From contig CM071600.1 of NCBI GenBank assembly GCA_036435485.1, positions 51,705,546-51,769,545 on the forward strand: a stretch of 64,000 nucleotides of DNA, read 5' to 3'. A model generated the notes under the pieces. That model had not been told where the DNA came from. It saw only the letters and a list, made by a program, of their open reading frames with translations, and did no database searches. Positions 32,700 through 45,281 of this stretch are shown in pieces. Source of the stretch: Saposhnikovia divaricata (lineage: Eukaryota > Streptophyta > Magnoliopsida > Apiales > Apiaceae). The number at the start of each line of letters is the position of its first letter. Positions within the stretch are counted from its first letter, which is position 1. A program made the position numbers and the translations under genes.

Positions 32700-32810
32700 T
32701 GTTAATATTTATGTCATGATAGAGATCAGAATATGGCCGAACCATAAGTGAGATACACTACCATTCAGGAAAGGCCAATGTGGTGGCTGATACTTTAGTT
32801 AAAAAAAAAA
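32700..32810 (+). pseudogene. Remnant of gypsy RNase H
   Basis: Encodes EIHYHSGKANVVADTLVKK, the typical end of Ty3/gypsy RNase H (YHPGKANVVADALSR type). Nothing else of RT or RNase H is left. Confidence 0.6.
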
Positions 32811-32861
32811 GAGAAAGGAGGAATGAGATAAAATAGAATGACTGAAAACAGGAGGAGATTT

Positions 32862-33247
32862 GTAAGGGAAAGGCGACCTTTTGAGCGAGTGCTGGCGACC
32901 ATCCCCGAGGTAGTGACAAGCGAAAGGGGCTTAGTAGACTTATGTAAATTAATTGTGTAAGTTTGTAATAAACTTTTGGTTGTTGAAATGCTTCCTGTAG
33001 AAGTATTATTCAACAATGTACTTAGTAGAATTCTGGGTTTGTAATAACTGTTAACTTTAAACTTTTAATATTGTGAATGTTGTTCTATGAGCATATGACT
33101 GGTGTGTGTGTGTATTAGTGTGGGGTCAATTGCTTAAGTATTAAATATTAAGTAAAAAAAAAACTCAAGAGATATTGATATTGAATGGAAATTGGACCGT
33201 GATGACCTGGATCCTTGACCCCGGATCTAGGGGCGTCACAGATGGTA
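32862..33247 (+). repeat. LTR 3' end plus start of primer site, inside the element
   Basis: Repeats LTR positions equivalent to 29125-29507 and continues GATGGTA, the first bases after the LTR including the start of the primer site. It lies upstream of the genuine polypurine tract, so it is an internal rearrangement and not an LTR of a separate insertion. Confidence 0.75.
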
Positions 33248-33472
33248 AGGAAAAGACAATAAAAGTACTGCTATTGATAAACTAAATGGCATGTTGATGA
33301 ATGACAAGAAAATTTATATTGGTATATCTTTGCGCAAACAAGACAGAGATATTATGAAAGGAAAAAGATAGAGGAAGTAGTGTGGAAGTTAGTAGGTGTG
33401 AATGGAAAAAAGGGTACCTATGGACATTTCCAACATGATTCCGGGACGGAATTCTTTTAAGGAGGGAAGGCT
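33248..33472 (+). other. End of internal region and polypurine tract
   Basis: Decayed tail of the internal region, ending TTTTAAGGAGGGAAGGC directly before the 3' LTR. The purine-rich run is the likely plus-strand primer. Confidence 0.6.
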
Positions 33473-35809
33473 GTAATAACCCTAACTTTAGCAATGCTAC
33501 AGTGATCACATGAATAGTAAAATTTGAGGATTTAGGGAAATGGTATGTAGGTACTCTATATTGGAGATGGAAAATGAATAAACAGAAACCATATTAGTGT
33601 TGTACATTGAAAATAAGTGACTCGAAATGACGATAGATTCCAGAAATTCCTGAATATGGATTTTGAGGATTTTGATTTCGAATAAGCTTCTATTGGATAT
33701 TAAGGAGCATGGAAATATTAAAGGGATTATATATTGAGGAATTAGAAGATTTAGGTTAAACCAAGGGATTATTAAGTTAAGAGAATACCAAAGGAAATTG
33801 GATTGGTAAATGATTTCAAAAACCACTGAGATAATGAGGTACATTCGAAACGAATCACAATTGGACGAGTATGGAAACCAAACAACCAAGATTAGTAGTA
33901 TGGCAAGGATACATACCACATTATTAATTACCAAAATATTAGCATAATACTTAGAAAAAACAAGGAAAAAGGGATTATGAGATCATTGTAATGACATCAC
34001 TTTCCATTAACTTGTTTTAAGGGGCAAACTAGTACTTTTGCATGGTTTTAACCACAAATATCTTCCAAGCTTCCATGAAACTATAGAATTATCAAGATAT
34101 TAGCCAAGATAATATCTAACCAATACAAAACAAATCTCATCTTCTTCATTTCATCAAAATTCGTAGGTCACTATTCATCAAGAAAAAAATCAATTTCAAA
34201 ACCCTAGCTAGAATCAACTAAAAATCAAGAGGAAATTTATGGAGCTTCTTGGAGGTTAGGAAGGATCATCTACAAAGTTTCATAGCAAACTAACATCATT
34301 TAGCAAGGTAATAAAATCATAGAAGTTGAAGATGAATAGTGAATGAATAGTAATTTTCAAGTGTTAACTTTGTTTTAATGGTTTCTTTAGTTGATTCAAG
34401 TTAATCTAAGGTTGTTTAAGGAGTGCCCAAGGTTTATTAAGGATCTTTAAAGCTTCAAGAAGGTATAACTACTCTTGCCCTTTTTGTATTTATGGTGGAA
34501 ATTGAGTTGGTTAGTAGTTAAGTGATGTTAATGTCTAGTTTATGATGATTATGTGTTACAAATGGTTTGTTTTGATATGGAAATTTTGTGTTGTGGACTT
34601 GTAACCATGGTTGGGATGTAGACCACATGGTGTAGGTGATGGTGTATAAGATGGATGATTGATTTGGAGGAGTTTGATTTTTGGAAAGTATGAAAATATA
34701 GCCATTATAATGTCCGATTTTCGTTAGACCAAGAATCTGCCCTGTTTTTGGACCCTATACCCGTACGGTAGGTTACTGTCCAGACTCCCAAGTGACCATG
34801 AGATGATAGAGCTTGGTTCATAGATCGTTTTGATATAAAGTGCGTTAAAATCTGATGAACGGTTTAGGAGAAAAGTCAGTTTTAGTGAAAGACGTTCGAT
34901 AGTCGAGAAAACGTAGTTGTACCAACTTTGAGGCTATAACTACCATACTTAGACATTAGTAAAAATTATAAAACTTTGGGACATTGCAGTAGGGTAGTCA
35001 GAGAGTCATTACCAGTTGACCTTGTAGTAAAATTCGAAATCCATATTTTCTGGGAATTTTTACAGTTAAGTGTGGTCGTTAGGGGAAATGGTGAAAACCC
35101 CTGAAACCTCGATTGAACTTATAAATGGTTAAGTTCTTGAACCTTTGGGGTAGTAGTGATACGTTAAACATATGTAAAGTGTCAAGGGTAATGTTATACA
35201 AGAGTAAAGTGAGAAAGGAATGTAGTATTCTAACGACGGTTCTTTTTGTGTTTATAGAAACTTCGGGAGAGCCACGAGCTATACTGCAAGGATACAGAGA
35301 TAGAAGCAAGATTTCTTCTATCCTTACTTTGTAAAACTACTTATCTTCACAAAGAAACTTGATTTCATGGAATATATATGTGATGCTATTATTACTATAT
35401 TGTGAAGAAATTGTCTTCCTTGAGTATTGATATTGAAAAGAAAGGTATACGAAGATGTATATGAATATGGATATGAGTATGAGATGGATATGAATATGGA
35501 TATGAGTATGAGATGGATATGTATAGAGATGATTATGCATGAAGTGAACATGCCTTATGATTAAGAGAATAAGAGAGAATGGTATTAGTTGTTATCTAAA
35601 GTAAATAAAAGAACGGTATCAGTTGTTATCTAGGGTTATATGGTTTATAATACTATATTAAAAATATTCTTTTTGAGTATCAGTGGTTTAATAAATATTA
35701 TTTGATTATCATTCACTACTCTTAAAATAGACGGAATATTTATGAATATAAAAGTATATTTGATTCCTGAATATGAAAGAGATGTCTGGATCATAATCAA
35801 AGCATTATG

Positions 35810-35852
<43 letters not shown>

Positions 35853-36926
35853 ATAGAAGTAATGTGCGAGAATGGAAATGATATGAGTGAATGATATGTG
35901 GAAATGAAAGCGAGAAAATGGAAATGTGGAATGATATTTTAAAAAGGGAATAATGATGTGACAAAAAGGGGGATTGCAACAGACTTGCGTAAGTGGCTGT
36001 GTCAGGGCTGTGTGCGACACAGTCCAGCATTTATTATTTTTATTATGGCACGAAGATGCCAAGGGAGGATGTTAGCAGGTGGCCTTCCTCCAGGGATGAT
36101 CTTCATTCCTTCTACCGGTAGTAAAAAGAGAGCAGGTACGATTAGGCGACTGATCATCGTCCTAATGTATCAGGCGACAGCAGATATCCCTAATGTTTTT
36201 GAAAAGAAAGTGTTGACAATGGTTTTCAGATTTCTATACTGAAAACAGAATAATGATATGAGATGATGGAATTATGGTTACAGATGAAGAAAAACTGATA
36301 TTATATTATTTTAGATTTCTTTCTTATAATAGTAAGTGGATGATGTATTATTAAATAAGAGCTTTATTCTTCCTTAAAGATTATAATTGGTTTCCGCTTA
36401 TATATGCATATATATGTATACCTACTCACATTCTAAATTCTAGTTTACAATATTATCTTGCTGAGATATTATAGCTCACTCTTTCTACTTATGTATATGG
36501 CATCTAGGTCCCATGCCGATACTACGCACTACACCCCGCAAGAGGGTAAGGGAAAGGCGACCTTTTGAGCGAGTGCTGGCGACCATCCCCGAGGTAGTGA
36601 TAAGCGAAAGGGGCTTAGTAGACTTATGTAAATTAAGTGTGTAAGTTTGTAATAAACTTTTGGTTGTTGAAATGCTTCCTGTAGAAGTATTATTCAACAA
36701 TGTACTTAGTAGAATTCTGGGTTTGTAATAACTGTTAACTTTAAACTTTTAATATTATGAATGTTGTTCTATGAGCATATGACTGGTGTGTGTGTGTGTA
36801 TTAGTGTAGGGTCAATTGCTTAAGTATTAAATATTAAGTAAAAAAAAAACTCAAGAGATATTGATATTGAATGGAAATTGGACCGTGATGACCTGGATCC
36901 TTGACCCCGGATCTAGGGGCGTCACA
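33473..36926 (+). repeat. 3' LTR of the gypsy element (about 3.45 kb)
   Basis: Starts TGTAATAACCCTAAC and ends GGGGCGTCACA, then abuts sequence of the Tork-like copia LTR. The first ~1.26 kb has no counterpart in the truncated 5' LTR. No coding region. It holds a (TA)n run at 35811-35849. Confidence 0.8.
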
Positions 36927-37105
36927 ATTGTATTCAAGAGTGTTGAGTGAGGGAGCGACTCCAATCTTGTATTACATTCATATTTAGTGAATTTGTGGCT
37001 TTACCCTCCATTGAGTGGTTTCCACCTTAATTTGTTAAGTTCTTTACTTTCGTGTTTGTTATTTTGTTTGATTAACATTGATCTATAGTGGATGCGATCC
37101 TAATA
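36927..37105 (+). repeat. 5' LTR of Tork-like element, left part missing
   Basis: Matches 43909-44075 of the 3' LTR. It begins exactly at the end of the gypsy 3' LTR, so the gypsy element inserted into this LTR. The left part of the LTR was not found to the left of 27336. Confidence 0.7.
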
Positions 37106-37108
37106 AAC

Positions 37109-37120
37109 TGGCATCAGAAC
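37109..37120 (+). other. Primer binding site of Tork-like element (mutated)
   Basis: TGGCATCAGAAC, two changes from the standard TGGTATCAGAGC, three bases after the LTR. Confidence 0.6.
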
Positions 37121-37398
37121 TTGGGTTCAAGAAGTAGATTCGACGTTAAAAAGAAGGCAATCACGAAGTAATTACGAAAATTCGTGATAATTTTCTAGTC
37201 TGTGCAATGTTGAAGAATTGACTATTTGGAGGTCATTAATGGCCGGATCATCCTATTTTTTGGGAATTAGCTTCTTTACATCAATATCGAAAATCTGAAC
37301 AGTGGAGGTCGGATTTTGAGTTCGGAAAGGTGTGATTTCTGGTGTTCGAAGCATGCTATTTGCGCATTGTTAGTTGGTCTTGAGTTGATTTTCTTGGC

Positions 37399-39871
37399 TT
37401 GATAGAGGATCTAAAGTCGTTGAGGATAGATGCACCCAAGTATGATGGAAAGACGGATTTTATTATGTGGCAATTAACCATCAAGGATGTGTTAATTCAA
37501 CAAGGACTTGATGATGTTTTAGAGGAGAAGAAGCCAAAAGAGATGAGTGATGCTGATTGGGCAAAAATCCAGAAGAGAGCGGTGAGTACAATTAGGCTAG
37601 CACTTGCACCCGAGGTGAGGTATAACGTGCTGAAAGAGTCGACACCGAAGGAGATATGGGACAAGTTAGAAAACATCTATGCGTCAAAGTCGTTGACCAA
37701 CCGACTTAATTTGAAAATGAAGTTGTACTCTTTAAAACTGGATGAAGAAAGTAATCTCCATGATCACATTAGTTGTTATTGAATATTGAACACACAAAAG
37801 AATACAGAGGGGGGGGTGAATGGATTCTTGAACTTTTCTTGTTCTTGAATCTGTTTTGGAGTATGTAACAAGATATGTGTTATGTGTGTGCAGAAATATG
37901 AATGTAGATAATAAACAACACAAGACACGATATCACTTTAATCTAATATTTTATTAGATAAATATTTGCTACAACCTGTGAATACAAATGATAGTATTCT
38001 CAGCTTCGTTTTTCTCAGAGAGATGTACTCTTAGAATGTATGTGAAAAAATTAACTTCTACAGAAGTGAGGTTGTGCCCTTATAGAACATGAGCACAACC
38101 TGCTTACTACAAATAAGGTTACAGGATAAATTACTTTCTCGTATGTCTATCCTTTTTGAGCAAGCATCCAAACGGCTACATGTTTGACTTCTTGAGCTTC
38201 TGCTCAGATCCACTTCTTTAGCTCTTTGTCTCTTGTACATCTCTCTAAGCTTCTTTGTAGGCTTTCCAAAGTACTTTACAGCTTGTGGTCCATAAAGCAC
38301 CTTGGCTTGTTGCAGGTTTCTGACTTGTACAATTCCTTCAGTATTTTGTCTCCAAGATTATATTCGAGAAGTGGCTAAGTGTTTGATACGAGAACTAGAA
38401 TTGACTTGATCGATAACTCTGAGTTCTCGAATACTGTAAAGTTGACATATCGAATCACTTCTCGAATAGCTCTTTTCTTCAATAATCCTTGAGTTGTCGA
38501 ATGGAGCATTTAACTTATCGAATCCCTGAGATATCGAATAGCATTCTGAGTCTTTGAGATATCGAATGAGCTTTGACTTGTTGACTCTTGGAGAACTCGA
38601 ATGATGCTTTGACTTGTTGACTTCCTGAGTTCTCGAATAATGTAAAAGACATATCGAATCTCTGATATATCGAATGAGATATCGAATAGTCTCTTTTGAG
38701 ATATCGAATCCCTGACTTCTCGAATGCTAGACTCCTCGAATATAACAAACATACTTATCGAATTGGTACTTAGGCAAATTTTCATTCTTCAAACTCTAAC
38801 TGTGTTTATTTTTACAGCCTTGTTCTTCAAGCTTGAGGCATGAACCTTGGAACTTCTTTCAAGCATTATTCTCTGACTTTTAAGTACAATTACAAAGATA
38901 GAAATTGATGTCTATTACAAGTACTAAACAAGTAGAAACTCTATAACTAGAGGTTCCCTCAGTTAAGAGGTCATGTAAGTAATGTAAAGCATTACAAACA
39001 ATTAGGCTTGTTATTAGATGTATTCAGGCATGCCTCTGTGACTAACAGTTGTTTTAATCAGTTAGTGTGTCATCTGGATAATGTTGATGAGCCGATGAAA
39101 GACGAGGAACAAGCTCTATTGTTGTCGTCATCACTGCCAAAGTCTTTCAAGTATTTTAGCAGACGCTGTTAGTAGGGAGGACAACTCTTACGCTTGATGA
39201 TGTATTATAAATGTTAAGATATAATGAGAGGATGACAAAGGATGCTGTTTCTCAAAGTGGTGAGGTAGTTTTAGTTGTTCAAAGTGTTGAAAGAGGGAGG
39301 AGTCGTAGTGATCTACAAAGAAGAAGTAAATCTTGGCCGAGTAAGAAGGATATGAGCACTGTTGAGTGCTATTATTGTGGTGAATGGGTCATATGCAAAT
39401 GTTCAGTCCAAGTTTTAAAGAAGATCTGAAGTCCTTTAAACAAATGAAGGGAACGAACAAAGATGATGATGAGAACTTTACACATGTGATCGAGGATGGA
39501 AAGTTTTTGATGACGAGTGAGGATACAACACCTGGTTCAGTGAAGAATATATTAGAATGGGTGATAGTTTCTGCTATTTCCATGCATATATGTAGAGATC
39601 GAGCGATATTTGAGACTTTATGCACTGATGAAAATCTTGGTAATATCGCTGTGGGGGAATGATGCGAATATGAAGGTTCAAGAAGTTGGAACTATTCATC
39701 TTAAACTCCATGATGGTACGATCAAGAAAGCTCTCAATGTGGGATACGTAGCAGATACGTCGAAGAATGTGTTGTCTTTGAGTGTGTTGGCATCACGTGG
39801 GCACAGATTCATTGGACGAGGGCGAAGTTGCAATGTGTATAATGGAAAGAGCTTGATTCTACAAGGGATGA
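37399..39871 (+). pseudogene. Tork-like copia gag/protease fragment, interrupted by a solo LTR
   Basis: The first part (37399-37784) reads as copia gag: IDAPKYDGKTDFIMWQLTIK, then KEIWDKLENIYASKSLTNRL. The same frame resumes after the solo LTR at 39053 with NQLVCHLDNVDEPMKDEEQA. Several frame changes and stops follow. A degraded zinc-knuckle start (ECYYCGEWG) lies near 39366 and a protease-like stretch near 39660-39850. No function is left. The likely gag start at 37399 is not an ATG, so the start codon is probably lost. Confidence 0.75.
37777..39047 (-). repeat. Solo LTR of the Sire-like family
   Basis: A diverged copy of the 1.2-kb LTR at 6980-8175. It shares AGAATACAGAGGGGG near its start, the TCGAAT motif cluster near 38360-38760, and ends TGACTAACA. 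GTTGT flanks both sides (37772-37776, 39048-39052). With no internal region, it is the product of LTR-LTR recombination. Its first bases are ambiguous because of the duplication. Confidence 0.8.
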
Positions 39872-41884
39872 TGTAATAACCCACATTTTTTTGTTATTGT
39901 AAAAGACCCGGATGAATAATAATTCTGGTATGTAAGGAAAGCAATTTTCACCCACTTATGAGTAATGGAATAATTGAGGTTTTGAATTCATATGGAGACT
40001 ATATAAGTAAAATGGGTGTATGCAAAAGCCGTCAGAATTCGAAAAAAAAATCCTACGTCGCTAACGATCTACATTTTACGAGGAATAAATAAATACGAAA
40101 GCGATGACGAGGCCAAGAGAAGTAAAAATTGGAAATTCCGTATGGCCGACATATTGAGGTGGAAGGATTGGAATATTGAGAATAAATTGAGAATTTCTAC
40201 ATAAAGAATATTTCAAGAATTAATTAAGATTTGCATGGAAATGTTGTAATGAAAAATTGGAAAAATAGAAAGTTGGCAAGACACCCAAGAAAATTCCATG
40301 CAGACACATGCAACAGCAAGCCAACTAGTAGTTAGTGAAATGATTAGAAATCAACTAGTAGTTAGTGGAATAATAATTAGAAACCAACTAGTAGTAGTGT
40401 AATGATCAGAACCAACTAAGTGTTTGGCAACATAATTGCACAATTCACGGATCCACCAAGTAAATAAGGCTACTTAGGCTTAGAAATATGTGACTACTAG
40501 CTGCTACAATTTTACAAAATCAAACACATATCACATATTTGTATACCAACCATAAGAAGAAAAGAAAACTCTCTCTCCCCACTCTTGTACACCATTCGGC
40601 CAAACCAACAAGGAAGGAGAAGAAAAAATATTTTCTTCAAATTCCACCCATTATTAATTCACCAAATTAAATCCCTAGCTCCTTCATAGTGTCACTAAGG
40701 TATGTTCAAATTCTCTTAATTTTATTTAGTATTTAGCATGGTGAGAAAAAAATGTTGAAGTTGTGAGATTGATAGTAACCTTAAGTAAATTCTTATCTAG
40801 ATTTTGGAGATTAAGGATTTTATAGACTCGCCAAGGTGTTCTTAAGGTTTGCCAAGCTCTTAAAAGATCACTAAAGCTTCAAGAAAGGTATAAATCTCCT
40901 TCCTTTTAGCCATGAAAATTTTATAGTTAGTATTCTTGAGATTTGCAAACGTTGTTGGAGATCTTAATGTCATGTTCTATTTTGTGATGAGGTTTCGGAC
41001 CCCCTAACGTTGTCTCCTTGAAACCCACCATACATTTATGGAAAGGTTTTGTTTTGTAGTTTCTAGACATATAAAGTTCATTATGAGATGATTTATGATT
41101 AGTGAGTTATGACCAAATTAGTGAAGAGTGGTCCTCAGCATAAACTGTTACGTTGGACGAATTTTGAGAGGCTAAACGAACCCCTTAAACATAGTTAAAT
41201 ATTACGAAATTTTTACAGAAGGTATCTTAGTTAGTGGTTAAGGATCTGTAAATATTTGAAGTAAACAGGTTTAGTTTTCGATTTAATAAAAATGTTTAGG
41301 TCGGACCCGCGCATGAAAACTCGACTGCAGAATTGAACACCTTTGTAGACAACCAAAGGGGTACTTAGATGATGTGAAGAATTCTGGGAAAATTGTGATA
41401 AGTAGCTAGGATTGTAAAGGAGGCAAGGGAAAAAGAATTGGATTAAAGAATTGATTTTTCAATTTTATAGGAATATATGAACTTAGCATGCGCAAGTGGA
41501 AAAACCACTTAAGGAGTTAGTTTAGTTTGGTTTTGAAGCACGTCATTATGGTTTAAATTTAGTAATTATTTTGAGTCGAATAATTAACAAGTGTAATTGT
41601 GTGGTAATGTGGACTCATAGGAGGGTTAGTAGGCTAAATTATAGGGTCGCTAAAATAGCCTTGTATTCTTTAAAACATTATGATTAAGTAATATTGGTAA
41701 GGTACTAACGGGCGAATATTGTATAATTATAGATCATCATTCCACTACGAGAATTCGACCACCCCTACCTTACCAAGGCAAGTTTACTTTTCAAAACTTA
41801 TACATAAAGATTGCACTGTTGCGTTTATGGATTTTGCGCGTAATATATTTTTATGCATGTTGTTCTAAAAATTTATGTCAAGAT

Positions 41885-41955
<71 letters not shown>

Positions 41956-43495
41956 CATGTGAATGCTCGAACTTTAGTACAGAAAGTGTTTTCTTCGGAC
42001 AACGACTCTAGCAATAAAGGTCGTATCGGTCCAAGCATATTATGACCGGGGAGCGGTGTATTATCTTATCGTTACTAAATTGCGAAAGACCCGAATATTT
42101 ATTCGGGGAATATCGGATTCTTATTATTAATTATTAATGATATATTATCAAAAATATTCAAAAATTATTTATCTTGGATTAAAAGATTATTTTAAATTAA
42201 TTAATTAATTATTAATTATTTAATATTAAATCTCAAAATATTATTTATTATTTTAAAAATATAACTAATCCAAGATACCTCGAGCGTTTTCAAACTCGAA
42301 CTCTTTCGAACTCAAAATATTTTTGAAAACCCCCGGTTAGGTTTTATTCACTCGAGCATGATTTCACGAAGTTATCGGTCGACAGAAGTCGGACTTCAAT
42401 TACTCGTTTTTCCTTCAAGATGATTTTCTTACGAAAAGAAAAAGGGGACTCTGGCGATGAGGGATCGTTGACGAACGATCTTATTTTTCTTGTAAGCGGC
42501 CGTGAGCCAGGCGATCCATCATTTATTCCAGCCAAGGTGTTGCCGAAGGATGATTACAGATGTAGTTTTCATCAAGGGTGATTACGGATGTAGTTTTCAC
42601 TCAAGGGTAATTACGGATGTAGTTTTTATCCTTCTACTAGTAGAGAAGACCCGCAGATTATTGGACTTGGATATGACGACTGATCATCGTCAATTCTTGT
42701 TAGGTTTTCATGTTTTCTTATAAGTCCCATTTCTCCACTTTGGAAAAAAATACTTAGACACTGCATCTTAGGCCTAAGCGCCAAGTTGCCGATAGTGTCA
42801 TTTTGATGAAAAGGATAATGATTTTTATGCAGGATCTAGAACTGCGAGATTATTTTGGAGACAATGGCACGTGTTTAGTATATTCTAAAAGTATTTCAAA
42901 AGACGAAAGTTGGTTCAATAATTTGCAGCTATTAAGATTTACACTTTATAACTCGAACAAAATATTTTCATACTGCTAAAAACCTATATATCTTGCTAAG
43001 CTATAGTTGCTCACACTTGCTTGTTTTCAAACTTATAAACACAACAGCTAAGAGAGATGGCAAGAACCCATCAAACAGTGCGCAAGCAAGTGACTAATGC
43101 CCTGGCAACAGCTGTGGTCGTACCGGTAGGCCCCATTAGCCGATTAGTTTGCAACTTTTCGAAGTACGCTTTATCTATAAGCATGACATGTGTAAGGAAG
43201 TGTACCGTATCAAACATTCAAGTCGCTAATGTAGCTTCAAGTAGAAGTTATTGTTAGTGGCATAAACTCTATTTAATATGGTCTGTAATAACTCTAAAAC
43301 TTTTACTCCTGTTTAATTTATTTATGTGACGTTTCTGAGACTCTAACCTGTAAGTGTGTTTGAGAGTGTGTGTGTGTGAGTTTATTGCGGGGACGATAGC
43401 ATTTTATATTCCTCAAGAGCAAGAACGAGTATGTTATCAATGGAAAATGGACCGTGAGCGCTTAGATCTCTGACCCCGGATCTGGGGGCGTCAAA
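39872..43495 (+). repeat. Solo LTR of a Tekay/Del-like gypsy family (about 3.6 kb)
   Basis: Starts TGTAATAACCCAC and ends GACCCCGGATCTGGGGGCGTCAAA, close to the LTR ends at 33473 and 36926, although the body differs. GATGA is duplicated at 39867-39871 and 43496-43500. It contains a (TA)n run at 41887-41952 and three GATTACRGATGTAGTTTT-like repeats near 42550-42625. No coding region. Confidence 0.8.
41887..41952. repeat. (TA)n microsatellite
   Basis: About 32 units inside the gypsy solo LTR. Confidence 0.9.
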
Positions 43496-43616
43496 GATGA
43501 TGAATAAGAAGAACATCTATTGTTTAGATGAGGAAGCAGCGACGATGAAGACCGAGAAAAATGTAAGATTTTAGGAATCAGTTGAAGTATTAGGGAATTC
43601 GAGCCGAGGAAGGATT

Positions 43617-44075
43617 TGTTGGGTCCGCCCCGAATTCCTAATTAAGTTAAGAATCCCATTTTGAGCAAAATTTTAATTTTTAATAATAGAGCTAATTCAT
43701 ATTTTGGTAGGAATATTAATTGTGGAAAGATTTCTTTCCAATCCAAGGCATAAAAAGATGGTTGTCACAAATTGGATTTGAAATATATTAGGATTAGAAT
43801 ATTTGTGGTGTCTATAAATATAGATATTTGTGAGAGTTTTGTTGAATTACAAAAGTTAGAGAGTTGTGTTCGATACACAAGAGAGAGTTTTTGTGATCAA
43901 GATGTGATGATTGTATTCAATAGTATTGAGTGAGGTAGGGACTCCAATCTTGTAATACATTAATATTTAGTGGATTTGTGATTTTACCCTCCCTTGAGGG
44001 TTTTCATATTAATTTATTTTGTTTTACTTTTATATTTGTTATTGTATTTGCTCTATAGTTGATGCGAATCTAATA
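43617..44075 (+). repeat. 3' LTR of Tork-like element
   Basis: Starts TGTTGGGTCCGCCCC and ends GATGCGAATCTAATA. It has a TCTATAAATATAG promoter-like box near 43810. It is preceded by a purine-rich GAGCCGAGGAAGGA. Confidence 0.7.
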
Positions 44076-44214
44076 AGAAGAACTCGTTGAAGTGAAAATA
44101 AAATTTTAAAATATGTAAATCTGTTACTATTTAAGTACCCATTGTACAATATAGTGCATGTTTGGATGGACTTATTTGCTGGAACTTATGACTTATAAGT
44201 CCATAAGTGCTTAT

Positions 44215-44631
44215 GGGGCGTGTTTGCCTATTTAAGTTTTAGCTCAACTTATGACTTATATGTTGATAAGTTGAATGTTAGGAAATCCTAACATTCAACT
44301 TATGCTTATAACTTATTCTCGATATACACAATCCTTCAAATCTTCAAAATCATATATCTTTTGATCCGTTCATTAAAAAATTGATATGTATATATCAAAT
44401 TTCTCTACTCATCGAGATCTATCCATTGATATATACTAAAAACAAATATTTAAAAAAATAATAAAAAAAAGTTAATTTATAAGTTCTGATTTACCAAATA
44501 CTCTACTGATTTATAAGTTCTGATTTACCAAACATTCTACTAACTTTTAATTTTTGATCTATTTATTACTTATATGACATAAGTGCTTATAAATCACAAG
44601 CTATTTATTTTAAGGTAAGCTAAACGGTCCC
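44215..44631. mobile_element. Candidate MITE with GGGNCGTGTTTG-type ends
   Basis: Starts GGGGCGTGTTTGCC. The right end, reverse-complemented, starts GGGACCGTTTAGC. The interior is built from CTTATAAGT-like palindromes. No clear target duplication, so the limits are approximate. Confidence 0.45.
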
Positions 44632-44789
44632 ATAATTAACAGGTTGAGAAGATTGGAGCTGCTCTAACCTATTATCCAATGTTATATAGCTCTCGTTATA
44701 CAATCTTTTATACAAATTTTACAATTGGCATTTAAACCTTCTCAACCTGTTAGCAGCCTGTTTAAGAACACAAGAACGTAAACAAGGGG

Positions 44790-45035
44790 CAGGGTCCGCA
44801 CGGAATATCGAACAAGAAATAAACAGTTTAATGATCATTTTGGACTTTGGTAAAGGATTTGGTGGGCCCCACGGCGAATAAAAAACAACCAAAATAATTA
44901 TATTTAAACTATGGATATCCCGACTTATATCTGACTGAAAAATATAGAAATATGAGATATTAACATCTCGATTTATATTTGGCTCAAAAATATGATACAC
45001 ATTTCAGATTCGTTTTATAAATGATACAAATTTGT
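44790..45035. repeat. 246-bp tandem duplication, unit 1
   Basis: Begins CAGGGTCCGCACGG and ends ATACAAATTTGT. The next unit follows with no spacer and appears identical. Confidence 0.9.
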
Positions 45036-45281
45036 CAGGGTCCGCACGGAATATCGAACAAGAAATAAACAGTTTAATGATCATTTTGGACTTTGGTAAA
45101 GGATTTGGTGGGCCCCACGGCGAATAAAAAACAACCAAAATAATTATATTTAAACTATGGATATCCCGACTTATATCTGACTGAAAAATATAGAAATATG
45201 AGATATTAACATCTCGATTTATATTTGGCTCAAAAATATGATACACATTTCAGATTCGTTTTATAAATGATACAAATTTGT
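45036..45281. repeat. 246-bp tandem duplication, unit 2
   Basis: Apparently perfect copy of the unit before it. The short ORFs across both units are the same artefact seen twice. Confidence 0.9.

Larger units (their letters stand above)
27336..36926 (+). mobile_element. Tekay/Del-like Ty3/gypsy element, 5'-truncated and pol-deleted
   Basis: The order is a truncated 5' LTR (27336-29507), a tRNA-iMet primer site (29510), an extra ORF, gag, a short RNase H tail, a misplaced LTR fragment, a polypurine tract and a complete 3' LTR (33473-36926). The LTR starts TGTAATAACCC and ends GGGGCGTCACA. Its ~3.45-kb length and the gag type suggest the Tekay/Del chromovirus lineage. Protease, most of RT and integrase are gone. 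Confidence 0.8.
36927..44075 (+). mobile_element. Decayed Tork-like Ty1/copia element with two nested solo LTRs
   Basis: Right part of a 5' LTR (36927-37105), primer site (37109), gag and protease fragments (37399-37784 and 39053-39871), a few remaining 3' bases (43501-43616) and a 3' LTR (43617-44075). The two LTR segments align well, for example TTGAGTGAGG, ACTCCAATCTTGTA and TTTACCCTCC. Integrase, RT and RNase H are missing. Confidence 0.75.

Noticed and set aside
17958..37120. tRNA-like TGGTATCAGAGC sequences
   Set aside because: They are 12-base primer binding sites beside LTRs, without any tRNA cloverleaf around them.
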